From contig NZ_CP017641.1 in NCBI RefSeq assembly GCF_001983935.1, positions 8,781,001 to 8,845,000 of the forward strand: DNA of 64,000 bases. Direction: 5' to 3'. Source of the stretch: Fuerstiella marisgermanici (lineage in GTDB: Bacteria; Planctomycetota; Planctomycetia; Planctomycetales; Planctomycetaceae). The position numbers were made by a program, and so were the translations under genes. Position 1 is the stretch's first letter. The number at the start of each line of letters is the position of its first letter. The notes beneath the pieces were generated by a model. That model made no database searches. It was not told the DNA's origin and saw nothing but the letters and a program-made list of their open reading frames with translations. Below, one piece after another: positions 18,211 to 27,823 of the stretch.

Positions 18211-19647
18211 ATGTCGCATTCCCACCACGCGTTCTCAAATTTTAATCCGCTGGTCAACGAAGGTTTGACCTTCCGCAGTCGCCGTAACATGCTGAAAGCG
18301 GGGCTTGCGGGAATCGCCGGTCTGTCTGCTCCGAGACTCATGCAGGCACGAGCGGAAGCGGCCAACGCGAACAAGCCGATGAGTCGCAAGAGCGTCATCC
18401 TGCTGTGGATGACGGGCGGTCCCAGTCAGATTGATACATGGGATCCAAAGCCCGATCGGCCATACATTAATCGTGGTCCGTTTGCGCCAATTTCTACCGC
18501 CCTGCCCGGCACGATCATCTGCGAGCATCTGCCGAAGCAGGCTGCGATGCTGGACAAGTTTACGATCATTCGGTCGGTCGATCCTCGCAACAGCAGCCAT
18601 CAACCGAACCAGGTGATGCAAACGGGGAGCCTCGAAGCAAGGCCACGAACGAACCCCAAAGGCGATCGCTATCCGGCAATCGCTTCCATCTGTGCCAAGC
18701 ATCATGGTGCCAACCACCCGTCGATGCCGCCGTACGTTGCCTTTATGAAGCACTCGTCGCACGTGGCGTGGGGCGGTTGGCTGGGCAAACAATATGACCC
18801 GTTCATCGGCAACAAAGCGGCCGTGCTGCCCGAATACAATCTTGTCGGAAAGCCGTTGAATCGATCGTCGGGAGCTGACCTGTTTCAATTGCCAGGAGCC
18901 TTAAACGCAGACCGACTGACAGACCGCCGCGCGCTGATGCAGGATCTGGATCGCATTCGCAGCGGGCTGGATCAAACGGGATCGATGGAAGCATTAGACC
19001 AGTACGGTCAGCAGGCATTCGAAATGGTGCTGGGCAAGCGAGCTCAAAAAGCGTTCGATATCTCTGCCGAACCGCAGAAGAATCGAGATCGTTATGGTTC
19101 GCATTTGTGGTGCCAACAGGCCCTGCTGGCACGGCGTTTGGTCGAAGCGGGCGTGAGTTTCGTGACGCTCGATTTAAGCCACCACACCGCTTCCGGCACA
19201 TGGGACAACCATGGGATTCCTGGTGGCGTGTACGGCGGAATTTCGACAGGCTTAAAGCCGCTGCTGCCGCTGTTTGATCATCTACTGACAACACTGGTCA
19301 GCGACCTTGAAGAAAGAGGCCTGCTGGACGAAGTGCTGGTGATCGGGATGGGCGAATTCGGACGCACGCCGAACATGGGAACTCAGAACAGCGAAGACGG
19401 TCGCAATCACTGGCCGGTTGTGATGTCGATGACAATGGCCGGTGGTGGGCTGCGTCACGGCCAGGTGATTGGAGCCAGTTCACACGACGGCGGCACGATC
19501 ATGGACCGCCCCGTGACGCCGGGCGACTTGGCGGCCACGATTTACAAACACATGGGCGTTCCGTTGGATGGAACTTACATGGACGATCGCGGTCGGCCTC
19601 GTTACTTCATTGAAGGGGCTGGTCAGCCGATCTCGGAGCTATTCTAA
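18211..19647 (+). CDS. DUF1501 family Tat-exported protein
   Basis: 478 residues. A twin-arginine motif SRRNMLKAG (about 24-32) and a following hydrophobic stretch indicate Tat export of a folded protein. The rest matches the DUF1501 (sulfatase/alkaline-phosphatase-like fold) family: WMTGGPSQIDTWDPKP, SHHTASGTWDNHG and GMGEFGRTPNM with GRNHWP. The conserved Asp/His residues suggest metal binding. In planctomycetes this family normally sits next to a DUF1549/DUF1553 cytochrome-type protein; none is adjacent here. The biochemical role is not established. Its stop codon overlaps the stop of the convergent DUF368 gene by 4 bases. Confidence 0.88.
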   Translation: MSHSHHAFSNFNPLVNEGLTFRSRRNMLKAGLAGIAGLSAPRLMQARAEAANANKPMSRKSVILLWMTGGPSQIDTWDPKPDRPYINRGPFAPISTALPGTIICEHLPKQAAMLDKFTIIRSVDPRNSSHQPNQVMQTGSLEARPRTNPKGDRYPAIASICAKHHGANHPSMPPYVAFMKHSSHVAWGGWLGKQYDPFIGNKAAVLPEYNLVGKPLNRSSGADLFQLPGALNADRLTDRRALMQDLDRIRSGLDQTGSMEALDQYGQQAFEMVLGKRAQKAFDISAEPQKNRDRYGSHLWCQQALLARRLVEAGVSFVTLDLSHHTASGTWDNHGIPGGVYGGISTGLKPLLPLFDHLLTTLVSDLEERGLLDEVLVIGMGEFGRTPNMGTQNSEDGRNHWPVVMSMTMAGGGLRHGQVIGASSHDGGTIMDRPVTPGDLAATIYKHMGVPLDGTYMDDRGRPRYFIEGAGQPISELF

Positions 19648-20639
19648 GCAGATTCCTGCTGGCCGTTTACAGCAACCATGTCCAGTAACAAGACAACGCC
19701 GATGCCAGCAAGGCACAAGACAATGGCCAGTACTACATCAATTGAAAACTCACGAGGAACGAAATGCTCGAAGACCTTGTGCTTGAATTTCACCACGTCT
19801 TTTGTGGTGTCGGCCTGGAAGGGCCATAACTTATAAAGCGAACCCAACATAAAGCCGCATAACACAGCCATCGTGGCATCATGATATTTTAGAAGTAGCC
19901 AACGAAGAACTCGGCTGAATCCCAACAACCCGGTCAAACAACCCGCCGCAAAAACTCCCAGCGAAACAATCACTTCGACTGAAATCTCGCCGTGCACGAG
20001 TCCCTTAATTCGATCGGTAATGTCATGATACTGACCCAACAGCAGAAGGATGAACGCTCCGCTGATGCCCGGCAAAATCATGGCTGTAATTCCGATCATG
20101 CCGCACACGAACATGTAGCCAAGAGTGTCCGGTGGATTTCTTAAGGCTTCCAGCGTCACAATTCGCAAAGCGATCAAGATGCCTGCAATCAAAACACCAA
20201 CGTGCTCCATCCGCCAGCGTGGAATGCGTTTCGCAACCAGCAGGCTCGATGCCAGAATCATTCCGGAAAACGCCGCGAAGGTCAGCGACATTTGGTTGTT
20301 CAGAAGGTAGTTCATCAGCGAAGCCAGTCCGCCGATTCCGGTCGCAATACCCAGCCCCAAAGGAACGACAAATTTGAGATCGATGTGATTCGCAGCCTGG
20401 CGCAGTTGCCGCTGTGACAGCAGTTTCAAAAAGGTCGCGTCGCAACGACTGATGGCGGTCACCAGCCGTTCGTAAATCCCCAAAATCAGAGCCACAGTAC
20501 CACCGGAAACTCCCGGAACAATGTCCGCAGCTCCCATCAAGAAACCGCAAACTGCCGTTCGCAGCGACACACCAATCGGCGCGACGACAGGTTCCGGCGA
20601 AGGTGGTGCAGCCTGTAATTCGGAGGTTCCGTCAGTCAT
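19644..20639 (-). CDS. DUF368 polytopic membrane protein
   Basis: 331 residues with about eight to ten hydrophobic segments. The family signature lies in the first 50 residues (FLMGAADIVPGVSGGTVALI) and recurs at the middle as MILPGISGAFILLLLG, indicating an internal repeat with two PG(V/I)SG half-sites. DUF368 proteins of bacteria and archaea (including PopT-like members) have been linked to undecaprenyl-phosphate or other polyprenyl-phosphate translocation. That role is family-level inference. It is a single gene, convergent with one DUF1501 gene and divergent from another. Confidence 0.88.
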   Translation of the reverse strand: MTDGTSELQAAPPSPEPVVAPIGVSLRTAVCGFLMGAADIVPGVSGGTVALILGIYERLVTAISRCDATFLKLLSQRQLRQAANHIDLKFVVPLGLGIATGIGGLASLMNYLLNNQMSLTFAAFSGMILASSLLVAKRIPRWRMEHVGVLIAGILIALRIVTLEALRNPPDTLGYMFVCGMIGITAMILPGISGAFILLLLGQYHDITDRIKGLVHGEISVEVIVSLGVFAAGCLTGLLGFSRVLRWLLLKYHDATMAVLCGFMLGSLYKLWPFQADTTKDVVKFKHKVFEHFVPREFSIDVVLAIVLCLAGIGVVLLLDMVAVNGQQESA

Positions 20640-20718
20640 GTTGTTGTTCGGAAATCATTCTTGTGCCGTGACAATGTTTGGGGCGGAAGAATAGCACTGA
20701 AGCAGGAAACACAGAAAC

Positions 20719-22131
20719 ATGAATTCTCACCATTCCCATGCTAACTCAGCCGTCTCCCGCCGCGCGATGCTGGCTGCCGCCTCCGCAGGACTTGCGGCTT
20801 CGCCGATTTTGCGAGCTGACACGCTGGCTTCGCGGCCGCCGAAGTCGGTCATCTACATCTTTTTGTCCGGCGGGCTGGCTCAACAGGACAGCTTCGATCC
20901 CAAACCATACGCCGCGGCCGATATTCGCGGTGAATTCTCTCCCATTTCCACAAAGACGCCTGGGCTTCAGATTTGCGAACACCTGCCGCTACTGGCCGCT
21001 CGCAGTGACAAATGGAGTGTCGTTCGCAGTTTGAGTCATCCGTATAACGAGCATTCGCAGGCGCACCATGTGATGCTGACCGGCCGCTCAGACATGCCGC
21101 AGGGCTTCAACCCGTCGATGCCACGGCCTGCAGATCATCCGTCGATCGCCGCTATTTTGGGCTCGATCCTGCCTGAAAAAGAAGGCCTGCCGGCTTCCAT
21201 CGTGCTGCCGGAAAAGTTGATCCATCGGTCTGGTCGAGTCATCCCCGGGCAGTTTGGCGGACAGATGGGGCCGAGGCATGACCCGTGGATTCTGGCCGCC
21301 AGTCGCTTCAACGCGAAAAGCTACGGTGCGTGGCCGGAATACGAATTCAACCACCAGCGCGGCGGCGAAGAATCCAGCGATTTGAAATTCCGCACACCGG
21401 GCCTGGCGTTGCCGGAAAATCTGACGGAACAGCATTTCGACAGTCGTCTTCAGTTGCTGAATCAGTTCGAAAATCGTGGGTTGCCGCTGGCGAAGCTCAT
21501 GGAAACGAAGTCGTTCTCACGAGTGCGTGAACGAGCCCTTTCGATGCTGGGCGATGGACGTTTGAACAAGCTGTTCGATATCCATTCGGCTCCACCTGAA
21601 GAACAGGAACGCTACGGGAAGAACACGTTCGGCTGGTCGTTGTTGCTGGCGAAGAGGCTGGTGAAGTCTGGAGTGAATTTTGTACAGGTGAATCTTGGCA
21701 ACAACGAAACCTGGGATACTCACGGCAACGCTTTCCCGCACCTCAAAAATTACCTGCTGCCGCCGATGGACCGAGCTGTCTCCGCCTTGCTGGACGACCT
21801 TGATGAACAGGGCGCGTTGGATTCTACATTAGTCGTGATGGCTGGCGAATTTGGTCGCACGCCAAAGATATCGCACCTGACCACACACTACGCGGCTCCT
21901 GGGCGAGATCACTGGGGCACGGTCCAGTCGGTGATGTTGGCGGGCGCCGGTTACGGCGGCGGTCGCATCATTGGCAGTACGGACGCGCAGGGCGGACAAC
22001 CGCGAAGTGAGCGGCAGACTCCGGAAAGTCTTGCCGCTACGATGTACTCGGCACTTGGCATTTCCCAGCACGCACGATGGTTCGATCTTCAGGATCGACC
22101 GATGCATTTGTACGGAGCGGATGCGATTTAG
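20719..22131 (+). CDS. DUF1501 family Tat-exported protein (second copy)
   Basis: 470 residues. Twin-arginine leader SRRAMLAAASAGLAA (about 13-27). Family landmarks parallel those of the gene at 18211: FLSGGLAQQDSFDPKP, NLGNNETWDTHGN and MAGEFGRTPKI with GRDHWG. The two copies are clearly related but diverged. It stands alone, without a cytochrome-type partner gene, and its stop is 10 bases from the convergent sialidase stop. Exported, probably metal-binding; reaction unknown. Confidence 0.87.
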   Translation: MNSHHSHANSAVSRRAMLAAASAGLAASPILRADTLASRPPKSVIYIFLSGGLAQQDSFDPKPYAAADIRGEFSPISTKTPGLQICEHLPLLAARSDKWSVVRSLSHPYNEHSQAHHVMLTGRSDMPQGFNPSMPRPADHPSIAAILGSILPEKEGLPASIVLPEKLIHRSGRVIPGQFGGQMGPRHDPWILAASRFNAKSYGAWPEYEFNHQRGGEESSDLKFRTPGLALPENLTEQHFDSRLQLLNQFENRGLPLAKLMETKSFSRVRERALSMLGDGRLNKLFDIHSAPPEEQERYGKNTFGWSLLLAKRLVKSGVNFVQVNLGNNETWDTHGNAFPHLKNYLLPPMDRAVSALLDDLDEQGALDSTLVVMAGEFGRTPKISHLTTHYAAPGRDHWGTVQSVMLAGAGYGGGRIIGSTDAQGGQPRSERQTPESLAATMYSALGISQHARWFDLQDRPMHLYGADAI

Positions 22132-22141
22132 CGCCGCCTGA

Positions 22142-23227
22142 TCAGTCCACAAAATCGGCTTCAGAAAACTCGGCTCGCACGTTGCCCTGCATCGTCGTCA
22201 GCCAGATGCGCCCCGGTTCGATTTCGAACACGTACGGATAAGAAAGCCACGTGCCTTTCTGGCTGGCAATCACAACCGGTGTGCTCCATGACTTGCCATC
22301 GTCCTCCGAAAATGCCAGCGACAGTTCTTCACGATAGTTACTGACGGCCGTTTCCGACCAGATGCCGCCACCGCCGCTTAGTTTCCATTCATTCTTGCCT
22401 TCTGGGTAAGGCCGATTCCACAACAGCATCAGCCGCCCGCTTTTTAGGCGAGTCATAATTCCTGGCGCACTGCTGGCGGGGATGCCGGACGGTTGAAGAA
22501 TCTGCCAATGCCGTCCGCCGTTATTGGAATAGGCCGACCAGAATTCGTTCCAGTTGGTGCGGATCAGCATCCAGACTCGTCCGTCCTTCAGCTCCGTCAA
22601 AGTCGGCTCAGTAACGCCGCCGTGGTGCCCGCGTCCGCCCAGATCGATCAGATTGCTGGCCTCCCAGGTAACGCCGTCGTCGCTGGAAGAATACGTGAGT
22701 ACAGAATGGCGGCCCGGATTGTGCAGCATCTTCATCGCCGTGAAAATAATACGTCCGTCGCTTGTTTGAATCATGTCGCGAACGCAGCCACTCCACGGAT
22801 CATGCAGCTTCTGAATGTGCTGCCATGTCTTGCCGTCGTCTGTGCTGCGCATCACGTAGGTCGGCAATTTCGCATCGGGCGCGTCATGCAGCTCGTCTTT
22901 CCATGTCCAGTTGCGTTCGTCCAGATTCATGAACGCCGCGATGATGCTGCCGTCTTTGGTACGCAACACCGCACGTTCGTTGCTGACCGTGATCTTCCGA
23001 TCCGGCGCGAACAACGGTCGAGGTTCGGACCATGTTTTGCCGCCGTCATGGCTGACAAATGTCGCGTTGGAATCGACCGCCAGAATTCCGCCGTCGCTGG
23101 TATGAACGAACGGGCCCATCAGCTTTGACGCCAGCGGTTTCACATCAGCGTGAAGCTGCAGCTCGTCAGCGCTGGCCGATGCGCAAACGATCGACAACAG
23201 GATTATGTGGGTAAGTGAGGTCTTCAT
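22142..23227 (-). CDS. Exported sialidase-fold (BNR repeat) glycosidase-like protein
   Basis: 361 residues from the ATG at 23227, which opens a signal peptide ending near SASADE; the frame extends to 23266. The body is a six-bladed propeller with five Asp-box (SxDxGxTW-type) repeats, for example SHDGGKTW, STDDGKTW, SSDDGVTW and SEDDGKSW. This is the exo-alpha-sialidase fold. Many environmental members act on other glycans or are lyases or hydrolases of unknown specificity, so sialidase activity is not assured. Divergent from the EEP-family gene at 23290. Confidence 0.85.
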   Translation of the reverse strand: MKTSLTHIILLSIVCASASADELQLHADVKPLASKLMGPFVHTSDGGILAVDSNATFVSHDGGKTWSEPRPLFAPDRKITVSNERAVLRTKDGSIIAAFMNLDERNWTWKDELHDAPDAKLPTYVMRSTDDGKTWQHIQKLHDPWSGCVRDMIQTSDGRIIFTAMKMLHNPGRHSVLTYSSSDDGVTWEASNLIDLGGRGHHGGVTEPTLTELKDGRVWMLIRTNWNEFWSAYSNNGGRHWQILQPSGIPASSAPGIMTRLKSGRLMLLWNRPYPEGKNEWKLSGGGGIWSETAVSNYREELSLAFSEDDGKSWSTPVVIASQKGTWLSYPYVFEIEPGRIWLTTMQGNVRAEFSEADFVD

Positions 23228-23289
23228 TTGGTAGGATGTCCTTTGACTAAGCGGGTTCCGGATCATAACTCTGGTGGCGAGGATTCGAA

Positions 23290-24111
23290 ATGCAATGGAC
23301 CTGGAATACTTTGCTCACATTGCTGATCGCCATTGCTGTTCCACAGGGGGCGCTATCTGACGAACCCAAAGCCCTGTCGATCGCCACGTACAACATCTGT
23401 TGGGGCAATGTCAATCTGCCGCTTATGTTGGAGACGATCCGGCAGGCGGACGCGGATGTGGTGTGTCTACAGGAAACGACTGCGCGATCGGAAGTCTTAT
23501 TACGGCAGCAGTTGAAAGATGTGTACCCAAACATCCGCTTCAGTGGACACAACGGGCCGTATGCCGCCGAACGGTTCGGAGTGCTTTCGAAACTCCGCCT
23601 TGCAAAGTATCGATTTCACTGGCCGCCTCGCAGGTTTTTCGGTTTTGTGACTTTCTCGGTGTCTCACAATTCGCAGGCCGTCAACATCGTCAACGTTCAC
23701 TTGGCTCCATTCACGCTGCAACGGCCGCGTTCTATTGGGCAGTTGATGCAGCAGCTCAGCAACACTGAATTACAACACAAGGAAGAAATTGAAGCCGTCA
23801 TACAGTTCGTCGATACAAAGACGCCCACAATATTGGCCGGTGACTTCAACAGCATGACCGGATTCGCAGCACCGCGACGACTGCAGGACGCAGGGTTCAC
23901 GGATAGTTTTGCTGCCGTCACAGAAAGCCCCGCTAAACATCCGACATGGTTCTGGCCTTTGCGAACAGGAACGGCACAACTACGAATTGACTACATTTTC
24001 CACTCGCCACATTTCCAAACGGTCAGTTCGCATATCGATCCTGCAAATGCGTCAGACCACCGCCTGCTGCTGTCGAAAGTAAAGCTCGTGTCAGACCATT
24101 CGACGCCATAG
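23290..24111 (+). CDS. Exported endonuclease/exonuclease/phosphatase (EEP) family protein
   Basis: 273 residues. Residues 1-23 are a signal peptide, so the enzyme acts outside the cytoplasm. EEP catalytic landmarks are present in order: ATYNICWGN (about 32-40), LQET (about 60-63, metal Glu), GDFNS (about 183-187), DYIF (about 236-239) and the terminal SDHRLL (about 257-262, catalytic His). This DNase-I-like fold includes phosphodiesterases, sphingomyelinases and inositol phosphatases; the substrate cannot be told. It ends at a hairpin shared with the convergent M20D gene. Confidence 0.87.
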   Translation: MQWTWNTLLTLLIAIAVPQGALSDEPKALSIATYNICWGNVNLPLMLETIRQADADVVCLQETTARSEVLLRQQLKDVYPNIRFSGHNGPYAAERFGVLSKLRLAKYRFHWPPRRFFGFVTFSVSHNSQAVNIVNVHLAPFTLQRPRSIGQLMQQLSNTELQHKEEIEAVIQFVDTKTPTILAGDFNSMTGFAAPRRLQDAGFTDSFAAVTESPAKHPTWFWPLRTGTAQLRIDYIFHSPHFQTVSSHIDPANASDHRLLLSKVKLVSDHSTP

Positions 24112-24119
24112 CGATTGCC

Positions 24120-24151
24120 CCGAGGCTACGAAATATCGGCTGCAGCCTCGG
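24120..24151. terminator. Hairpin between convergent genes
   Basis: CCGAGGCT (24120-24127) pairs perfectly with AGCCTCGG (24144-24151), lying in the 45 bases between convergent stop codons at 24111 and 24157. No T run on either side, so it is a weaker terminator candidate or a protective 3' hairpin for both transcripts. Confidence 0.55.
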
Positions 24152-24156
24152 CATAC

Positions 24157-25458
24157 TTAGCGCCGTGGCAGCAGGTTTAGTGCGGCGTTGGTCATTGTCG
24201 CGATGCCGGTTCGCAAAGTGAGTTCGAAGTCCGGGTAGTACGCGGCTGAATGCAGGGACGGGGGTGTCTGGCCTGCCATCTTGAATTGGTCCAGTCGCCG
24301 TTGGCTCACGCTACCCAGCCGATACATCAGGATTGGTACGCCCGCCTTGCCGTACAGGCTGAAGTCTTCAGCCCCCATGACTGGTTCGACCTGTTCGACG
24401 TTCGCTTCTCCCACGGTCTGCACAAACACCGAACTGAGTCGTCCCGCAAGCTCATCGTCATTGTAAAGCGACGGTGTGCCCTCTGAAAATTTCAAGTCGG
24501 GCGCGGGGGCTCGGTGGCTGATGGCGACTGCTTTCGCCTTACGTTCGATTGCTTCCAGCAGTTGCGTTCGGACGTCGGCCGAATAACTTCGCACGGTTAA
24601 CTGCAGCTTGCATTCGTCGCCGATGATGTTGTGTTTGGTGCCTCCATGAATTGATCCAACGGTGATCACGGCGGGTTCGAGTGGCTTCACTTCACGGCTG
24701 ACAATCGACTGCAATGCCACCACAAGTTCGGCAGCCTGCACGATTGGGTCGACGGTCGTATGAGGTGCCGAACCGTGCCCTCCCCGACCCTTGACGGTGA
24801 TGTCGACGCTGTCCACATTTGCCAGCGAATAGCCCGCTCGATAGCCGACTTTGCCAGCGGGAATATCATGAGCGACATGCAAGGCCAGTCCGAAGTCGGG
24901 CTTGGGGAACTTAGTGAACAGCCCGTCTTCCAGCATTGCCTTTGCGCCGCCGACACGTTCTTCCGCAGGCTGACCGATCAGCATCAGCGTGCCCTGCCAG
25001 CGGTCTCGATAAGCGGCCAGATAGCGAGCCACGCCGACAAGGTTTGTCATGTGGATGTCGTGTCCGCAGGCATGCATCACACCGGTCTTGCTGCCGTCTT
25101 CGTTGGTCACCTTTACTGTCGAAGCGTACTCAAGGCCGGTCGCTTCGGTAACGGGAAGAGCGTCCAAGTCGGTTCGCAGCATCACCGTCGGTCCGGGACC
25201 ATTTTCCAGAATCGCGACGACTCCGAACCCGCCAAAGTTTCGAGTGACTTTGTAGCCGACCCGTTCCCATTCGTCCGCGATTCGTTTCGATGTTTCCTTT
25301 TCCTGATAGGACAACTCCGGATTGCGGTGCAGGTCGAAATACAATTTCACCAGCGAATCCAGATTCGCTTCGGTCCAGTCTTCGACAGACTGAGCAGGGG
25401 CAATCGATGGGCTGAAGGCGACGAACACGGTTGCGATAATCAGCAGAATGGACTTCAT
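24157..25458 (-). CDS. Exported M20D-family amidohydrolase
   Basis: 433 residues with a signal peptide (about 1-22). Family motifs: RTDLDALPV (about 98-106), the metal-binding HACGHDIH (about 132-139), GQPAEERVGGA (about 164-174, catalytic Glu) and a late GAEDFSLYG (about 366-374). M20D enzymes hydrolyse N-acyl amino acids or aminobenzoyl-type amides. The export signal suggests action on periplasmic or extracellular conjugates; the substrate is unknown. It is a single gene: its start faces the DUF167 gene with repeat copy C in between. Confidence 0.9.
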   Translation of the reverse strand: MKSILLIIATVFVAFSPSIAPAQSVEDWTEANLDSLVKLYFDLHRNPELSYQEKETSKRIADEWERVGYKVTRNFGGFGVVAILENGPGPTVMLRTDLDALPVTEATGLEYASTVKVTNEDGSKTGVMHACGHDIHMTNLVGVARYLAAYRDRWQGTLMLIGQPAEERVGGAKAMLEDGLFTKFPKPDFGLALHVAHDIPAGKVGYRAGYSLANVDSVDITVKGRGGHGSAPHTTVDPIVQAAELVVALQSIVSREVKPLEPAVITVGSIHGGTKHNIIGDECKLQLTVRSYSADVRTQLLEAIERKAKAVAISHRAPAPDLKFSEGTPSLYNDDELAGRLSSVFVQTVGEANVEQVEPVMGAEDFSLYGKAGVPILMYRLGSVSQRRLDQFKMAGQTPPSLHSAAYYPDFELTLRTGIATMTNAALNLLPRR

Positions 25459-25570
25459 GTTTTCGATGCTCCGTGGTAGTAAAGCCAGTTTGTCTGTGTC
25501 GGTCCGGCGAAGACTTGTGCAGTGTAGCTTTTTGTTCTGGATTTCAAACGACGGATGCCGGAGGGCAGCC

Positions 25571-25655
25571 CTACAGCGTGTTACGCTGACTTGTGGCCGC
25601 GGAACAAGCGTTTCGTACTTTAAGGGCTGATTGCCACGAGCCCGAACCGTTCACG
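25571..25655 (-). repeat. Dispersed structured repeat, copy C (inverted)
   Basis: Same element as at 575, 15255 and 40415, in the opposite orientation. Read on the minus strand it has GGTTCGGGCTCGTGG, then CCGCGGCCACAAGTCAGCG, then hairpin CAGCGT-aac-ACGCTG (25574-25588 on the plus strand). The 5' arm of the outer stem is partly degenerate. It lies between two divergent gene starts, so it is not simply a terminator here. Confidence 0.72.
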
Positions 25656-25678
25656 ATATAAGGTAAACTGTTGTTAGC

Positions 25679-25975
25679 ATGGCGGAACACTATCAATGGA
25701 AGGGGGCGGACTTAGTGCTTCGCCTGCGAATTTCGCCGCGAGCGTCTCGAGACAAAGTGGGCGAGCTAATGGGCGATCGTCTGAAGGTTTCGATCACGGC
25801 TCCACCGGTCGACGGCAAGGCCAATGCCCATTTGTGCGCGTTAATCGCCAAGCAGTTTGGCGTGGCGAAATCCGGTGTGACGGTCGTTGCCGGTGAGACC
25901 AGTCGCGACAAGACTATCCAGATTTCCGAACCCAAAAAACTTGCGGATGCGTTTCTCGTCCGCTTACCGTCGTAA
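25679..25975 (+). CDS. DUF167 / YggU family protein
   Basis: 98 residues, matching the short DUF167 (YggU) fold: RISPRASRDKVG, ITAPPVDGKANAHLCALIAK and the VVAGETSRDKTI segment, which are the family's three conserved blocks. Found in bacteria, archaea and eukaryotes; biochemical function unknown. It begins 24 bases after repeat copy C and is followed by the antiporter gene on the same strand. Confidence 0.9.
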   Translation: MAEHYQWKGADLVLRLRISPRASRDKVGELMGDRLKVSITAPPVDGKANAHLCALIAKQFGVAKSGVTVVAGETSRDKTIQISEPKKLADAFLVRLPS

Positions 25976-26079
25976 ATGCCGACCACCATTCACCGCTGGT
26001 TGCGGACAGACGGGCTTGTCTGCCGACCCGCAATGAAAGAAACTGCCGAGCATCCATTTCTACGTCCAATGAGCCTGCT

Positions 26080-27786
26080 ATGCCCGCTGATGCCAATGTT
26101 CTGCTGATTCTGGCGGTCATTCTGGTCGTCGGTACCGTGTCAGCCTCATTCGCAAAGATGTTGCACCTGCCGTCGGTCACCGGCCAGATCGTCGCCGGTG
26201 TGCTGATGGGGCCATCAGTATTTGCGGTGTTGACGGAGCAGAGTTTGGATTCATTCGAACCGCTGGTCGACTTCGCGTTGGGGCTGATGGCGGTCGCGGT
26301 CGGCAGTCATTTGAACTTTCGCCGCCTTGCGGTCGCTCGACGTCGGCTAACGCTGCTGCTGCTGTTCGAAGCGACGATCACGCCTTTGTTTGTCTTCAGC
26401 TTGCTGATGCTGTTTACAGACATCACGTCGACGGCTGCATTGCTGCTGGCCACCGTAGCGATCTCAACTGCACCAGCCACCGTGTTGGCTATTGTGAAAG
26501 AAACAGCGTCGAAGGGCGCGTTTGTGACAACTCTTGTTGCGGCGGTCGCGCTGAACAACCTGGCGTGCATCATCCTGTTCGAACTCGCGCGAACCGCCGC
26601 GCTTGCGTCTCAGAGGGCGGCCGTCTTAACGCCCGACATTGCCGCGCGAGCTGATATGTCGCATCCCTTTATCAGTGTAGCTTTCAGTCTGCTGCTGGGC
26701 TTCACGATTGGGGTGCTTCTGATTTTAGCCACCATGCGAATTGTGCGCACGGATCGACTTTCTGTGATGTCGCTGATCGCAATTTTGTTAACGACTGGTC
26801 TGACCGAAGAACTGGGGCTGTCGGTGTTGCTGGCGTGTTTGTGCATGGGCGTGACTCTGGCAAACCTCACGCCCGACAAGGAAGAGATCGGGCACCGCGT
26901 GTTCGAAAGTTTTGAAACCGCAATCTTTGCCGTCTTCTTCACTGTAGCGGGGATGGAATTGAATTTTCAGTCGCTCGCGATTGGCGGTCTGCTGGCTGTG
27001 ATTGCGTTTTGTGGACGGCTGGCCGGTAAAGTGACGGCTGGCTACCTTAGCATGAGGATCTCTGGTGCGACTCAGCGATTCCGACGCTGGATTGGACTGT
27101 CCCTGACGCCTCAGGCTGGTTTGGCCGTGGGGCTGATGTTGCTGGTGACGGACGACGCCGCCTTCGATGAAGAACTGCGTTCGCTATTCCTGACCGTCGT
27201 GTTGGCGATGGTGTTGCTAAACGAAATTGTCGGCCCGATTCTGACACGAATGAGTCTCAAGCGTTCCGGCGACTTCGGTCGGGATCGAGCTCGCGTGCTG
27301 GACTTTCTTTCCGAGCAGAACATCACAACAACGCTTGCCGGACCCGACAAGGAATCGGCCATTCGTCGACTTGTCGATATGACGGTCGGCCTTCACAAAC
27401 TGTCCATCGACGCGGACACACTGTTCGACGCCGTGATGGACGCCGAAAACACTTCCTCAACCTGCGTCGGCGAAGGTCTTGCGTTACCACATGCAAGGCT
27501 TGACGTGGGTGACAAAATTATCGGAGCGATGGGAATTAGCCGTGAGGGCCTGGCGTTGGATAGCCCCGATCAACGGCCCGTGCATTGCATGGTTCTAATC
27601 ATCACGCCGACCACAATGCCGGAACGACACCTCGAAGTGCTGCAGGCGCTGGCTGCATCTATTGGCCGCGATAGATCAATTCAACAACAACTGTATCACA
27701 TCGATTCGCCCGCCCATGCCGACGAATTGATTCACCTGGATCAGCAGTTCGAAGATTGGAATTACTACTTGGATGACGGCGAGTAG
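26080..27786 (+). CDS. CPA2-type cation/proton antiporter fused to a PTS EIIA-like domain
   Basis: 568 residues. Residues 1-390 contain about 12 membrane helices of a Na+/H+ or K+/H+ exchanger, with GQIVAGVLMGPS near the N-terminus and the helix GKVTAGYLSM. Residues about 420-560 form an EIIA(Ntr/fructose)-like domain whose phospho-acceptor His is visible in GLALPHARL. No EIIB or EIIC is nearby, so the EIIA part probably regulates the exchanger through phosphorylation or ligand binding. The ion is not determined by sequence. The 3' end is close to the following dehydrogenase gene (38 bases), suggesting co-transcription. Confidence 0.9.
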   Translation: MPADANVLLILAVILVVGTVSASFAKMLHLPSVTGQIVAGVLMGPSVFAVLTEQSLDSFEPLVDFALGLMAVAVGSHLNFRRLAVARRRLTLLLLFEATITPLFVFSLLMLFTDITSTAALLLATVAISTAPATVLAIVKETASKGAFVTTLVAAVALNNLACIILFELARTAALASQRAAVLTPDIAARADMSHPFISVAFSLLLGFTIGVLLILATMRIVRTDRLSVMSLIAILLTTGLTEELGLSVLLACLCMGVTLANLTPDKEEIGHRVFESFETAIFAVFFTVAGMELNFQSLAIGGLLAVIAFCGRLAGKVTAGYLSMRISGATQRFRRWIGLSLTPQAGLAVGLMLLVTDDAAFDEELRSLFLTVVLAMVLLNEIVGPILTRMSLKRSGDFGRDRARVLDFLSEQNITTTLAGPDKESAIRRLVDMTVGLHKLSIDADTLFDAVMDAENTSSTCVGEGLALPHARLDVGDKIIGAMGISREGLALDSPDQRPVHCMVLIITPTTMPERHLEVLQALAASIGRDRSIQQQLYHIDSPAHADELIHLDQQFEDWNYYLDDGE

Positions 27787-27823
27787 CCGTCAGTTTGCGC
27801 CCCATTTCACAGATCAGGAAGAC

